33,984 nt of DNA from Hoskinsella mucinilytica (GTDB taxonomy: Bacteria > Bacillota_I > Bacilli_A > Erysipelotrichales > Erysipelotrichaceae), in NCBI RefSeq assembly GCF_045223415.1, contig NZ_JBEQZJ010000041.1, positions 1 through 33,984 of the forward strand, written 5' to 3'. This document shows, in pieces, positions 8,299 through 16,187 of this stretch. Numbering within the stretch: the first letter of the stretch is position 1; each line of letters begins with the position of its first letter. Below the pieces are notes generated by a model that saw only the letters and a program-made list of their open reading frames with translations, did no database searches and was not told where the DNA came from. Position numbers and translations under genes: made by a program.

Positions 8299-8919
8299 TT
8301 ATTCGCTTACTTTCACAAGCGTTGCACGTAATACACGATCTTTTAACATATATCCTTTTTGTAATACTTCAATTACCATACCAGGTTCTACGCCTTCTTT
8401 GCTTTCCTGCATCAAAGCCTGATGGAAGTTAGGATCAAATGGCTGATCCATTGCCTCGATTTCCTTGACACCTTCCACTTCCAGAATATGCACCAGCTGC
8501 TGGTAGATCATTTCAAATCCTTTCGCATAGTTCTTTATGTTAGGATCATCTACCTTCACATCCAATGCACGTTCTAGATTATCGATGACAGGTAACACCT
8601 CTGTGGCGAAACCTTGAATACGGTATTTTCTTACATTATCGGCTTCACTTTGTAGACGTTTCTTTAAGTTTTCTGCATCCGCATAAGCCTTATAGAAAGC
8701 ATTTTTACTAGCTGCAAGCTCTTCTTTTAGCTTTGCATTTTCTTCTTCAAGCTCTTCGATTCTTTTTTTCTTTCCGAACTTTGCACTTTTCTTTTCTTCT
8801 TTTTTGTCCTCAGCAGTTTGTTCCTGTGTTACTTCTTCTTCCATCGCTTCATTTGTTTCTGTTTCTTGCTGGGTTTCTTCATTGACTACATCTTTTTCGT
8901 TTACGTTTTCTTCCTGCAT
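8299..8919 (-). CDS. grpE: Nucleotide exchange factor GrpE
   Basis: GrpE is the dimeric exchange factor that releases ADP from DnaK. The 206-residue protein has a long Glu/Gln-rich acidic N-terminus (about residues 1-45) and a charged coiled-coil stretch around residues 50-110 (IEELEEENAKLKEELAASKN). The family core follows: FATEVLPVIDNLERALD, then a beta domain ending with VLQKGYMLKDRVLRATLVKV. It lies 9 bases downstream of hrcA and 14 bases upstream of dnaK with a GGAGGT site, so it is clearly within the operon. Nothing unusual is seen beyond the length of the acidic leader. Confidence 0.97.
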   Translation of the reverse strand: MQEENVNEKDVVNEETQQETETNEAMEEEVTQEQTAEDKKEEKKSAKFGKKKRIEELEEENAKLKEELAASKNAFYKAYADAENLKKRLQSEADNVRKYRIQGFATEVLPVIDNLERALDVKVDDPNIKNYAKGFEMIYQQLVHILEVEGVKEIEAMDQPFDPNFHQALMQESKEGVEPGMVIEVLQKGYMLKDRVLRATLVKVSE

Positions 8920-8928
8920 GTTGACCTC

Positions 8929-9942
8929 CTATTGATTTTCTTCTTTGTATAAGTCTTCAATTACTTTACTCATATATTCCATCAAGGCGACCACACGATT
9001 GTATTGCATCCTGGTCGGGCCGACGATCATCAGCTCACCCTGTTCTTCCTCATTCAACTTGAATTTACTGCTGACAACAGCAACATCATCAATCTGAATC
9101 AAGTCATTATCTCCACCGATTTGAATTGCGACATTGCCATCATGATTGGCAATTTGACGAAATAAGCTGCTATCCTCTAGCATCTTCATCAATTCTTTCA
9201 GCTTTTCGATATCTGCGAATTCTGGCTGATAAAGCATATTACTTTGTCCACTGCAATAAACATTGTCACTTGCAAATTTCATGAACGCATTGACAAATGC
9301 TTCAAACAATACCTCATGCCTTGCGACATGACTTGCTAATAGTGGTTGTATTTCTTTCATCTTTGCAACGACCTCACCGATCGGTGTACCGCTTAGCTTA
9401 TCATTCAACAAGTCACAACAGGTCTTGATATCATTGACACCCACATCTTGCCCAAAATGGAACGTCTTATTCTCGGTATGTCCATGATCTGTAATGAATA
9501 TCGCAACTGCGCTTCTTTCATTTAAGGGAACCAATTGAATATGTTGTAATGTCTGATACTTACTATCGGGACCTAATACGACAGATGTTAAGGATGTCAT
9601 TTGTGATAAGATATCACAGCTTTTCCTAACGATCTCTTCAAGGGAATAATGACGTTGTGTAAACACTGCCTGTAAGGAATGCTTGATTCCTTCATCCAGT
9701 TGTTTCTCCATTAGATGTTCAACATAGAAACGATATCCTTTACTACTTGGGATCCTTCCACTTGAAGTATGTGTTTTTTCAAGAAGTCCCATTTCTTCAA
9801 GAGCAGCCATTTCATTTCGAATGGTGGCACTGGAACAAGTGAAATCCAACAAATCCATCAGACGTTTTGATCCAACCGGTTCCGCCGTTTTGGTGAACTC
9901 ATCTACGATTGCTTTGAAAATCGCCACTTGTCTTTCCGTCAT
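8929..9942 (-). CDS. hrcA: Heat-inducible transcription repressor HrcA
   Basis: HrcA binds CIRCE operators and represses class I heat-shock genes; in Bacillus its activity depends on the GroE chaperonin. The N-terminal winged helix is visible as TERQVAIFKAIVDEF and PVGSKRLMDLL, followed by TIRNEMAALEEMGLLEK and the conserved HTSSGRIPSSKGYRFYVEHL. A GAF-like ligand domain and dimerisation segment make up the rest. I chose the ATG at 9942 (337 residues), which follows AAGGGAG by about 10 bases and gives the usual N-terminus. The longer frame to 9999 would run back through the promoter and operators. Two CIRCE-like sites lie immediately upstream, so the gene is autoregulated. Confidence 0.96.
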   Translation of the reverse strand: MTERQVAIFKAIVDEFTKTAEPVGSKRLMDLLDFTCSSATIRNEMAALEEMGLLEKTHTSSGRIPSSKGYRFYVEHLMEKQLDEGIKHSLQAVFTQRHYSLEEIVRKSCDILSQMTSLTSVVLGPDSKYQTLQHIQLVPLNERSAVAIFITDHGHTENKTFHFGQDVGVNDIKTCCDLLNDKLSGTPIGEVVAKMKEIQPLLASHVARHEVLFEAFVNAFMKFASDNVYCSGQSNMLYQPEFADIEKLKELMKMLEDSSLFRQIANHDGNVAIQIGGDNDLIQIDDVAVVSSKFKLNEEEQGELMIVGPTRMQYNRVVALMEYMSKVIEDLYKEENQ

Positions 9943-9959
9943 CGCTGTTTCACTCCCTT

Positions 9960-9986
9960 CTAGCACTCCATCTCTATGTCTGCTAA
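9960..9986. promoter_or_regulatory. Second, degenerate CIRCE operator
   Basis: The plus strand reads CTAGCACTC, nine bases, GTCTGCTAA. Against the consensus TTAGCACTC-N9-GAGTGCTAA the arms match 8 of 9 and 7 of 9. It begins immediately downstream of the -10 element of the hrcA promoter, so bound HrcA would cover the transcription start. Confidence 0.7.
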
Positions 9987-9987
9987 T

Positions 9988-10016
9988 AGTATATGACAAT
10001 ATTTTAGCACTGTCAA
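9988..10016 (-). promoter_or_regulatory. Promoter of the hrcA-grpE-dnaK-dnaJ operon
   Basis: On the minus strand TTGACA (10011-10016) and TATACT (9988-9993) are separated by 17 bases, close to a perfect vegetative promoter. The -35 lies inside the upstream CIRCE and the -10 abuts the second CIRCE-like site. Confidence 0.88.
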
Positions 10017-10030
10017 CCTTTTAGTGCTAA
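10004..10030. promoter_or_regulatory. CIRCE operator (HrcA binding site)
   Basis: TTAGCACTG, nine bases, TAGTGCTAA: each arm matches the CIRCE consensus in 8 of 9 positions with the exact 9-base spacer. It overlaps the -35 of the hrcA promoter, so HrcA binding would block RNA polymerase. Confidence 0.92.
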
Positions 10031-10125
10031 AATACTGAAAAATAATGAAAAAGTGCTTATCATAGGCTCTTATCCCAAAAAAAATCTAATAAAAATCTTC
10101 TTATATAAAAGGAAAGGCTTTATCA

Positions 10126-10154
10126 TTGCAGAATGCTTCTATATTTTATATACT
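10126..10154 (+). promoter_or_regulatory. Probable promoter of pgeF
   Basis: TTGCAG (10126-10131), 17 bases, TATACT (10149-10154). The -35 is weak but the -10 is good and the spacing ideal. It lies about 60 bases before the start codon. Confidence 0.5.
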
Positions 10155-10215
10155 ATGGTTATCCATGAGATAAAAAAATACATATACTAATAGATAGAAG
10201 AAAGAAGGTTTTTAT

Positions 10216-10983
10216 ATGAATACGATAGAATGGAAAACAGATATCCATATTCTTGCAGGAACGACCCTGAAAGATCAAACACAAAAGGAAGACAACAATA
10301 TGGCACTTCATACAGGCGGTGATGTCAATGCCATCATCGGCAATCGAAAACAATTATGTGCAAGTCTTGGCATAGCATTAGATCAGTGTGTCTTTGCACA
10401 ACAAACCCATAGCGATCACATTCATTGTGTTACCAAAGAAGACATTGGAAAAGGCGCAATGACACAAGCTTCTGCCATTGCGGATTGTGATGCCTTATAT
10501 ACAAGAGAAAGTAATCTACTGATCGGAGTCTTTCATGCGGATTGTGTACCTGTTTTGTTATATGACCCCATCGAAAACATCATTGCGGCCATTCATAGCG
10601 GATGGCAAGGTACGGTAAAGGAAATCACCCGTAAGACATTATTGCACCTCATCGAAAAAGAACATGTGGATCCAGCAAATGTAAAGGCCTATATCGGACC
10701 TGCCATCGGTTATCGAAGCTTTGAAGTAGGTAAGGATGTCTATCAACAGATCGAACAAATGAGTTTTGATACAAGTAGCTATCTTACTTATCTTGGCAAT
10801 GAAAAAGCTTTGGTGAATCATCGAGGATTAAACAAACAAATGCTATTAGATCTCGGTGTTCCAATGAGTAGTATTACCATCAACAAATCAGATACCTTTA
10901 CCCCAAATGAAGCATTATTTAGTTATCGAAGAGATCATGCATGTGGTAGACATTTAAGTTATATTTTACGTAAAGACGCCTAA
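10216..10983 (+). CDS. pgeF: Peptidoglycan editing factor PgeF (YfiH/YlmD family)
   Basis: Members of this family remove wrongly incorporated L-serine from UDP-MurNAc in place of L-alanine, protecting cell-wall synthesis; older annotations call them multicopper polyphenol oxidase or laccase-domain proteins. The 255-residue sequence has the three metal-site residues of the family: His65 in AQQTHSDH, Cys110 in FHADCVPVLLYDP and His127 in AIHSGWQGTVKEI. The C-terminal YRRDHACGRHLSYI is also typical. The start follows an AGAAGG site at 7 bases. The gene stands alone between its own promoter and terminator, divergent from the heat-shock operon, rather than in a division-gene cluster as in Bacillus. 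Confidence 0.92.
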   Translation: MNTIEWKTDIHILAGTTLKDQTQKEDNNMALHTGGDVNAIIGNRKQLCASLGIALDQCVFAQQTHSDHIHCVTKEDIGKGAMTQASAIADCDALYTRESNLLIGVFHADCVPVLLYDPIENIIAAIHSGWQGTVKEITRKTLLHLIEKEHVDPANVKAYIGPAIGYRSFEVGKDVYQQIEQMSFDTSSYLTYLGNEKALVNHRGLNKQMLLDLGVPMSSITINKSDTFTPNEALFSYRRDHACGRHLSYILRKDA

Positions 10984-10995
10984 TGTGCGTCTTTT
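10972..10995 (+). terminator. Terminator of pgeF
   Basis: AAAGACGC and GCGTCTTT form an 8-bp stem around CTAATGT, followed by T residues. The pgeF stop codon TAA (10981-10983) lies in the loop. Confidence 0.88.
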
Positions 10996-11027
10996 TCCTA
11001 ATTCCTAGGACAACAATTTGCCCTATC

Positions 11028-11055
11028 TTGACACTTGTTATCCCTATAATATAAA
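11028..11055 (+). promoter_or_regulatory. Promoter of the M81 peptidase gene
   Basis: A perfect TTGACA (11028-11033) is followed after 16 bases by TATAAA (11050-11055); TATAAT also occurs just upstream at a shorter spacing. An AGGAGGT ribosome-binding site lies between it and the ATG at 11079. Confidence 0.75.
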
Positions 11056-11078
11056 TAACAAATATCAGGAGGTAACCT

Positions 11079-12533
11079 ATGAAAGTATTAGTAGCACGAT
11101 TTAGTTCAGAATCAAATGAACATTCCCGTTCTTTGATGACATTTGACAAGTTTATATTTGGTTTTGGAGAAGATTGTATCAATTCCATGTATACAAGAGA
11201 TATCTTTGAAAACGCCGGTATCGAATTGATTCCAAGTATTGCCGCAATCGGTCATCCACATGGCCCGGTCACCAAGGATGCCTATGATTTCATCTTGGCA
11301 AGATTATTACATGATGTAGAAGAACATCTACATGAAATCGATGGTATTTTCTTATTTCTACATGGTGCTAGCAAGGTCATCGGCTTAGAGGGGGGCTCTG
11401 CAGAACATGCATTCTTACGTGAAATTCGTAAGCTTACCGGTCCATATTTACCGATTGCGTTGGTCATGGATCCTCATGGAAATCTTTCTAGCGAATTGGT
11501 CAACAATGTTAATATTCTTCGTTGTTATCGAGAATCTCCACATACAGATGTCAAAGAAACATATCGCTTTGTAGCGGAAAAATTTGTGGATCTTTTATAT
11601 CATCGTAGAAACATCAAGCCTGCTTATGTGAAAGTTCCTATCATTGTCGGTGGTGAAAAAAGCGAATCGCATGAAGAACCAATACGTTCCATCAATCGCT
11701 TATGTGATGAAATAGAAGAAAGTGATCGCATCATGAGTGCATCTTTCCATATCGGTTATCTTCGTCATGATGGTGATAAGCTTGGTTGTAGTGCAGTTGT
11801 TGTACCAAACAGTGAAGCAGATCAAGCCTATGCACAAGAGATGGCTGATAAATTATGTAAATTCGCATTTTCTAAACGTCATGAATTTCAATTCCATGGG
11901 AACGTCGCAGAACCTGATGATGCCATTGAACAAGCAGTTGCATTTAAGGGATCTCCGGTATTTATTACCGATTCAGGCGATAATGTAGGCTCTGGTGCAG
12001 ATGGATTTAATACGTTTATTCTTCATCAAGTGTTGAATTTAAAAGATACCAATGGGAAACAATTCTTATTCAGTGGTATCGTAGATAAGCAAGCATATCA
12101 GTACTTATATCATAAAAACATCGGAGATCATGTCAGCTTTACACTAGGCGCAAATCTGGATGAATTTTGTAAAAGCGTACAGGTAGAAGGTACGATTACA
12201 GGAAAAGGAATTGCCGATAAGTTGTATGAAGATCATAAGGATATCGGTACTGCAATCACGGTAAAATTTGATCATGCACCGATCAGTGTCATTGTGGAAT
12301 ATGATGCCATTCAGTATTTGGATATCGAGCAATATGCCTATAGTGGTCTATCCTTCGAAGATTATGATGTGATCATTGCCAAGCAAGGCTATGTTTCTGA
12401 TGATTTTAAAAAGTATGGTAAATTATGTATCATGTCCTTGACCCAAGGTCCAACCTATCAAAGAAGTGAAAATCTGGTATTTAAGAGGATCATGCGACCA
12501 ATGTTTCCTTATGACGATTTTGAATTAGAATAA
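11079..12533 (+). CDS. M81 family metallopeptidase (MlrC/microcystinase-like)
   Basis: The protein belongs to the M81 (MlrC) family, named after the microcystin-degrading enzyme; the physiological substrate in gut bacteria is not known. The 484-residue sequence has the family N-terminus VARFSSESNEHS, the segment DGIFLFLHGAS, the probable metal-binding DPHGN with RESPHTDVKET, and the conserved ITDSGDNVGSGADG motif in the C-terminal domain. No signal peptide is seen, so it should be cytoplasmic. It has its own promoter and shares a bidirectional hairpin with the convergent CDF gene. Family assignment is firm; the specific function is not. Confidence 0.88.
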   Translation: MKVLVARFSSESNEHSRSLMTFDKFIFGFGEDCINSMYTRDIFENAGIELIPSIAAIGHPHGPVTKDAYDFILARLLHDVEEHLHEIDGIFLFLHGASKVIGLEGGSAEHAFLREIRKLTGPYLPIALVMDPHGNLSSELVNNVNILRCYRESPHTDVKETYRFVAEKFVDLLYHRRNIKPAYVKVPIIVGGEKSESHEEPIRSINRLCDEIEESDRIMSASFHIGYLRHDGDKLGCSAVVVPNSEADQAYAQEMADKLCKFAFSKRHEFQFHGNVAEPDDAIEQAVAFKGSPVFITDSGDNVGSGADGFNTFILHQVLNLKDTNGKQFLFSGIVDKQAYQYLYHKNIGDHVSFTLGANLDEFCKSVQVEGTITGKGIADKLYEDHKDIGTAITVKFDHAPISVIVEYDAIQYLDIEQYAYSGLSFEDYDVIIAKQGYVSDDFKKYGKLCIMSLTQGPTYQRSENLVFKRIMRPMFPYDDFELE

Positions 12534-12538
12534 CATGA

Positions 12539-12584
12539 AAAAGATGATGAATACAAGCTATGAAGCAGGTTTCATCATCTTTTC
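12539..12584. terminator. Bidirectional terminator between the M81 and CDF genes
   Basis: AAAAGATGATGAA and TTCATCATCTTTT form a long perfect stem around a roughly 19-base loop. Runs of A on the left and T on the right allow termination in both directions for these convergent genes. Confidence 0.8.
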
Positions 12585-12590
12585 TATTGG

Positions 12591-13772
12591 TTATTGGGTC
12601 GTATATGCTCGATCAAAGGTCACAACAACAAAATAATTCGGATAAGTTGCTGTCACTCTCTGTTTGATTTCCTCTAATATCTGGGTATTGCTAAGCTTTA
12701 CTTGAAATGGTACGACCACATCAAAGATCAGATTGCTATGCGTGGTTCCTTGTACCATCCTAAAGTCATGCATGGATAGATGTTCATCAATATTCTTTAC
12801 AAGATCTTTCATATACTCTCTTAATTCATTGGTCAAAGGATCGTCAATCACAATAGGATCCATATGAATGACGGTTTCGATACCTAATTGATCTTTAAAA
12901 TCCTTTTCCATATTATCAATCATATCATGACTCTTTAACACATCTACACGATGATCTACCTCTACATGAAGACTGGCAAAGGTACGATGACTTCCATAAT
13001 CATGAATAACCAAATCATGCATTCCCAATGCTCCCGGGTATTCTTCTACCTTTTTTTGAATCATTTTGACAAGCTCTTCATCAGGAGCCTTTCCAAGCAA
13101 TTCATCTAAAGCTGATTTGATGATACCTAAACCTGCAAAGATGATGAAACATGCGACGATAACGCCCATATAACCATCTAGATTAAAATGGATCAATGGT
13201 GATATTATCGTAGATAACAATACTGCCCCTGTAGCCATGACATCGGAAATACTATCCGCAGCCGTTGCTTCCATGATACTGGATTTCAATAATTTACCAT
13301 AATGTTTATTATAGGTATACATCCATAGCTTCACACTAATAGAAAATACTAGAACCACTACGGAAAGCCAACTGAATTCGATCATTTCCGGATGAAGGAT
13401 CTTATCCACACTGGTTTTGATCAATTCCATACCAAGGATCAATATCAAGGTCGCAACCACCATAGAGGCAATACACTCATAACGAGCATGACCAAAAGGA
13501 TGTTTTTCATCGGCTGGCTTACTGGAAATCTTAAAGCTTACCAAAGATATGATGGAACTACCGGCATCAGAAAGGTTGTTTACTGCATCTGCAGTAATAG
13601 AAACACTACGTGCCAAGGTCCCAGCGATAAATTTAAACGCAAACAATACGATATTATTTATGACACCTACCGTACTGGTTAAATTACCATAAGCATGACG
13701 CACTTCCTCACGATTGGTTTCTTTATAATTCTTAATTAATTTTTTTGCTAAAAATGAAATCATGAACTTCAC
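12591..13772 (-). CDS. Cation diffusion facilitator (CDF) family metal efflux protein
   Basis: CDF proteins are proton-coupled antiporters that export divalent metals across the membrane. The 393-residue protein has several predicted membrane segments in about residues 30-225. The transmembrane metal site is recognisable: AVNNLSDAGSS in TM2 gives N-x-x-x-D, and AADSISDVM in TM5 gives D-x-x-x-D. The HPFGHARYE segment follows TM2. A long C-terminal cytoplasmic domain (about 230-393) carries further histidines (LHVEVDH, HDFRMVQGTTHS). The absence of histidine at the TM5 site argues against a zinc transporter of the YiiP type and is compatible with manganese export, but this is inference. GAGGGTGA precedes the start. 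Confidence 0.9.
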   Translation of the reverse strand: MKFMISFLAKKLIKNYKETNREEVRHAYGNLTSTVGVINNIVLFAFKFIAGTLARSVSITADAVNNLSDAGSSIISLVSFKISSKPADEKHPFGHARYECIASMVVATLILILGMELIKTSVDKILHPEMIEFSWLSVVVLVFSISVKLWMYTYNKHYGKLLKSSIMEATAADSISDVMATGAVLLSTIISPLIHFNLDGYMGVIVACFIIFAGLGIIKSALDELLGKAPDEELVKMIQKKVEEYPGALGMHDLVIHDYGSHRTFASLHVEVDHRVDVLKSHDMIDNMEKDFKDQLGIETVIHMDPIVIDDPLTNELREYMKDLVKNIDEHLSMHDFRMVQGTTHSNLIFDVVVPFQVKLSNTQILEEIKQRVTATYPNYFVVVTFDRAYTTQ

Positions 13773-13872
13773 CCTCTTTTATTCTTGAGTACTTAGTTTA
13801 ACACATTTTACAAATTTAGAAAAGACCCTCATGTTTGTTTCTTTTTTCTCATATGGTAGAAGTGGTGATAAC

Positions 13873-14769
13873 ATGAAAAAACTACTTTCCTTTCTTCTTT
13901 TGGCTATTTTAGCCCTCTGTCTTTTTTTTGGCATGAACACTGTACAATTAAGTAAACAAGCATTGACTTTATGGTTTGAAAATTTAGTACCAAGCATGTT
14001 TGTGACCATGGTGTTGATTCGTGTTTTATATAAGCAACATATGCTAGATCATTTGGTTCCTTCTTTTCTATGTAAACCCTTTGGTGTAGATCAAACAGCT
14101 ATGGCTTTGATCATCAGTACCATGTTGTTAGGCTTTCCCAATGGTTCTTTATTTATTGAAGAAGCATTAAACAAAGGTCAAATTGATCAAGATGGCGCAA
14201 AGCGTCTTTTTAACATTTGTTGTTTCCCTACACCTGGATTCGTAATTTTAAGTTGTGGAGTGAAATTATATCATTCTATTCATATTGGCTTTCTTTTATA
14301 TTTCTCTCAATTAGCATATGGCTTGATTGCACTTTGGATGACACGTTCTTCTTTCATTCATTGTTATCATGATTCACAACTTCATAAGCAACCTATCATG
14401 AAGGACCTTAGTTCTTCCATGTTGGAAAGTGGTACTTCTTTGTTTATGATCGGTGGATATTTGATGCTGTTTATGAGTGTGACTGGTATCTTGTTTTCCT
14501 TTCTACCTGAAGTCTTACGTTATCCCCTTTCCATATGTTCAGAGTTTTCTAATGGTATCTTTTTGATCCAACAAGCCGCTTTACCAAAGCTTCTATCTTT
14601 CATGGCCAGTTGCGCTTTATTAGGCTTTGGAGGCTTTTGTGTGCATATGCAAATCTATTCTATGTGTGAACATAGCAAAGTCAATTATCGTCACTTTTTT
14701 CTCTATCGAATCTTTCAAAGTTTGTTATCTACCTCTATTTTTTGTATTTTGTTACAGCTTTTAGTATAA
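13873..14769 (+). CDS. YlbJ-like integral membrane protein (nucleoside-recognition domain family)
   Basis: The 298-residue protein is strongly hydrophobic with about eight predicted membrane segments and a signal-like N-terminus (LLSFLLLAILALCLFFGM). It resembles the sporulation membrane protein YlbJ and related Gate/nucleoside-recognition proteins. The repeated features are LWFENLVPSMFVTMVLI followed by a glycine-rich turn in LLGFPNGSLFIEEAL, then FNICCFPTPGFVI. YlbJ is a sporulation protein in Bacillus; the substrate is not established. I chose the ATG at 13873, which follows GTGGTGAT, instead of the upstream frame start at 13831. No sporulation genes are nearby. The family relation is likely, the function unknown. 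Confidence 0.65.
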   Translation: MKKLLSFLLLAILALCLFFGMNTVQLSKQALTLWFENLVPSMFVTMVLIRVLYKQHMLDHLVPSFLCKPFGVDQTAMALIISTMLLGFPNGSLFIEEALNKGQIDQDGAKRLFNICCFPTPGFVILSCGVKLYHSIHIGFLLYFSQLAYGLIALWMTRSSFIHCYHDSQLHKQPIMKDLSSSMLESGTSLFMIGGYLMLFMSVTGILFSFLPEVLRYPLSICSEFSNGIFLIQQAALPKLLSFMASCALLGFGGFCVHMQIYSMCEHSKVNYRHFFLYRIFQSLLSTSIFCILLQLLV

Positions 14770-14816
14770 TAAGGAAGAACTTGCCACAAGCATAGGCAAA
14801 ATGGAGGTTGGTTATT

Positions 14817-15665
14817 ATGAAAATCGGTTGGATAGGAACAGGTGTAATGGGTAGTGCCATGTTGATGCATTTACATCAAGCAGGACATGAAATCAGCGTA
14901 TATAATCGTAGTAAAGAAAAGGCAATGAATCTTTTGATGGAAGGCATACAAGTATGTGATACGATCAAAACTTGTGTTCAAGATAGCGATATGGTTTTTA
15001 CCATGGTCGGTTATCCTAAGGATGTAGAGGAAATTTATACCTCAACGCAAGGCATTTTAGAACATGTTCCACATGGTTGTATCTGTATCGATATGACCAC
15101 ATCTTCACCAAAGCTAGCCAAACAGCTTTATCAAAAGGCAAAAGAGAGGGGCGTTCCTTTATTAGATGCTCCTGTTTCCGGTGGTGATAGTGGCGCAAAA
15201 CAAGCAACATTATCTATTATGGTAGGAGGAGACCGTGAAATTTACGAACAATGTCTTCCGCTTCTATCTTGTATGGGTACTACGACTTATATGGGGGAAG
15301 CAGGTTGTGGTCAACATACCAAAGCATGCAATCAAATAGCGGTAGCCGGTGCTGTAGCTGCAATGAGTGAAGCACTTGTCTACGCAAGAGAACATGGTTT
15401 AGATGAAAGCCTGATGCTAGATGCCATAGGGACAGGGGCTGGAGGTAGCTGGCAAATTCAACATACAGCGAAAAGAGTATTAAGCGAAGACTTTGAACCA
15501 GGTTTTTACATCAAGCATTTCATTAAAGATATGCATATCATTCAAGATGAAATGGGTTCACAACATTTAACTATGTTAGATTCTGTATGTCAGATGTATG
15601 AAACTTTGGCAAAAGAGGGAGAAGAAAACAAAGGTACGCAAGCATTGATTCATTATTATTCTTAA
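14817..15665 (+). CDS. NAD(P)-dependent beta-hydroxyacid dehydrogenase (3-hydroxyisobutyrate dehydrogenase/tartronate semialdehyde reductase family)
   Basis: The 282-residue protein has the family's N-terminal Rossmann fold, with GWIGTGVMGSAMLMHL as the dinucleotide motif followed by YNRSKEKA; the Asn-Arg-Ser after the second strand suggests NADP preference. The substrate motif DAPVSGGDSGAKQATL and the catalytic lysine region GQHTKACNQIAV are both present, as is the C-terminal FIKDMHI. Such enzymes reduce or oxidise small 3-hydroxy acids such as glycerate, tartronate semialdehyde or 3-hydroxyisobutyrate; which one cannot be read from sequence. The ATG at 14817 follows GGAGG by 9 bases; an upstream TTG at 14808 is less likely. 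It lies 47 bases after the YlbJ-like gene, so co-transcription is possible. Confidence 0.9.
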   Translation: MKIGWIGTGVMGSAMLMHLHQAGHEISVYNRSKEKAMNLLMEGIQVCDTIKTCVQDSDMVFTMVGYPKDVEEIYTSTQGILEHVPHGCICIDMTTSSPKLAKQLYQKAKERGVPLLDAPVSGGDSGAKQATLSIMVGGDREIYEQCLPLLSCMGTTTYMGEAGCGQHTKACNQIAVAGAVAAMSEALVYAREHGLDESLMLDAIGTGAGGSWQIQHTAKRVLSEDFEPGFYIKHFIKDMHIIQDEMGSQHLTMLDSVCQMYETLAKEGEENKGTQALIHYYS

Positions 15666-15690
15666 GCCATCGAGAGGATGGCTTTTTTTT
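15665..15690 (+). terminator. Terminator of the hydroxyacid dehydrogenase gene
   Basis: AGCCATC and GATGGCT form a 7-bp stem around GAGAG, followed by eight or more T. It abuts the stop codon (15663-15665). Confidence 0.92.
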
Positions 15691-15696
15691 ATATGG

Positions 15697-15718
15697 AAAA
15701 AGGGAGTCAACAGCTCCC
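15697..15718 (-). terminator. Terminator of the HAD-like gene
   Basis: On the minus strand GGGAG and CTCCC pair around CTGTTGA, followed by TTTTT. It lies directly after the stop codon of the minus-strand gene and back-to-back with the plus-strand terminator. Confidence 0.75.
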
Positions 15719-16072
15719 CTATGACATCAATTCCATCATTAAATCAAACATTAGATCATATCCATTTTTTTGATTGGCACTCAAAACATCCAGTTCTTCA
15801 TTAGGATCCTCTTCCACTAAGATACAATCCTTTAATTCTAAATGTAATGCCTCAGCTGCACGTTCATAGATTCCATCATCCTTTACATAGACAGGATAAC
15901 AGATATCCTGATGACCTTCTAGTTCTTCTGCCAAGATGGCGGCTTCTTGTACCCTTGTCATTACCAAAAATGGAATGTTACGATGTTTTAAGATGTGAAA
16001 CAAAAATCGTATTCCTTCCTTTATATGTTGTTGTGTCGCAATGCTTTCATAGGAAAATAAGATACCTTGCAT
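15719..16072 (-). CDS. Small HAD-like protein lacking the catalytic aspartate
   Basis: No confident family name. The 117-residue protein has the outline of a capless HAD phosphatase. It has an N-terminal strand MQGILFSYESI where HADs have hhhDxDGT, and then LFHILKHRNIPFLVMTR at the motif II position. A YPVYVKDDGIYERAAEALHLE segment resembles the motif III lysine region, and DCILVEEDPNEELD resembles the motif IV acidic loop with the usual strand before it. The nucleophile Asp and the acid/base Asp of motif I are replaced (Ser and Glu), so it is probably catalytically inactive or a divergent binding protein. The ATG at 16072 follows a perfect AAAGGAGG by 8 bases, so it is clearly translated. 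It is divergent from the AraC-type gene. Confidence 0.6.
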   Translation of the reverse strand: MQGILFSYESIATQQHIKEGIRFLFHILKHRNIPFLVMTRVQEAAILAEELEGHQDICYPVYVKDDGIYERAAEALHLELKDCILVEEDPNEELDVLSANQKNGYDLMFDLMMELMS

Positions 16073-16187
16073 ATTCTTTTCCTCCTTTACTTTTCTATCT
16101 AACATAACTATAATTGAAATATAGATAAAAAAATATCACAAAAACATTCATTTTTATAACAATCTTATAATGAAGGAGGTATCAACT

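Noticed and set aside
9943..9999. Longer hrcA start at 9999
   Set aside because: The extra residues would be encoded by the promoter -10 and a CIRCE-like operator. The start at 9942 gives the normal HrcA N-terminus and has a ribosome-binding site.
10216..10983. Laccase/polyphenol oxidase function for the PgeF gene
   Set aside because: The old name comes from in vitro activity. The His-Cys-His site is that of PgeF proteins, for which peptidoglycan precursor editing is established.
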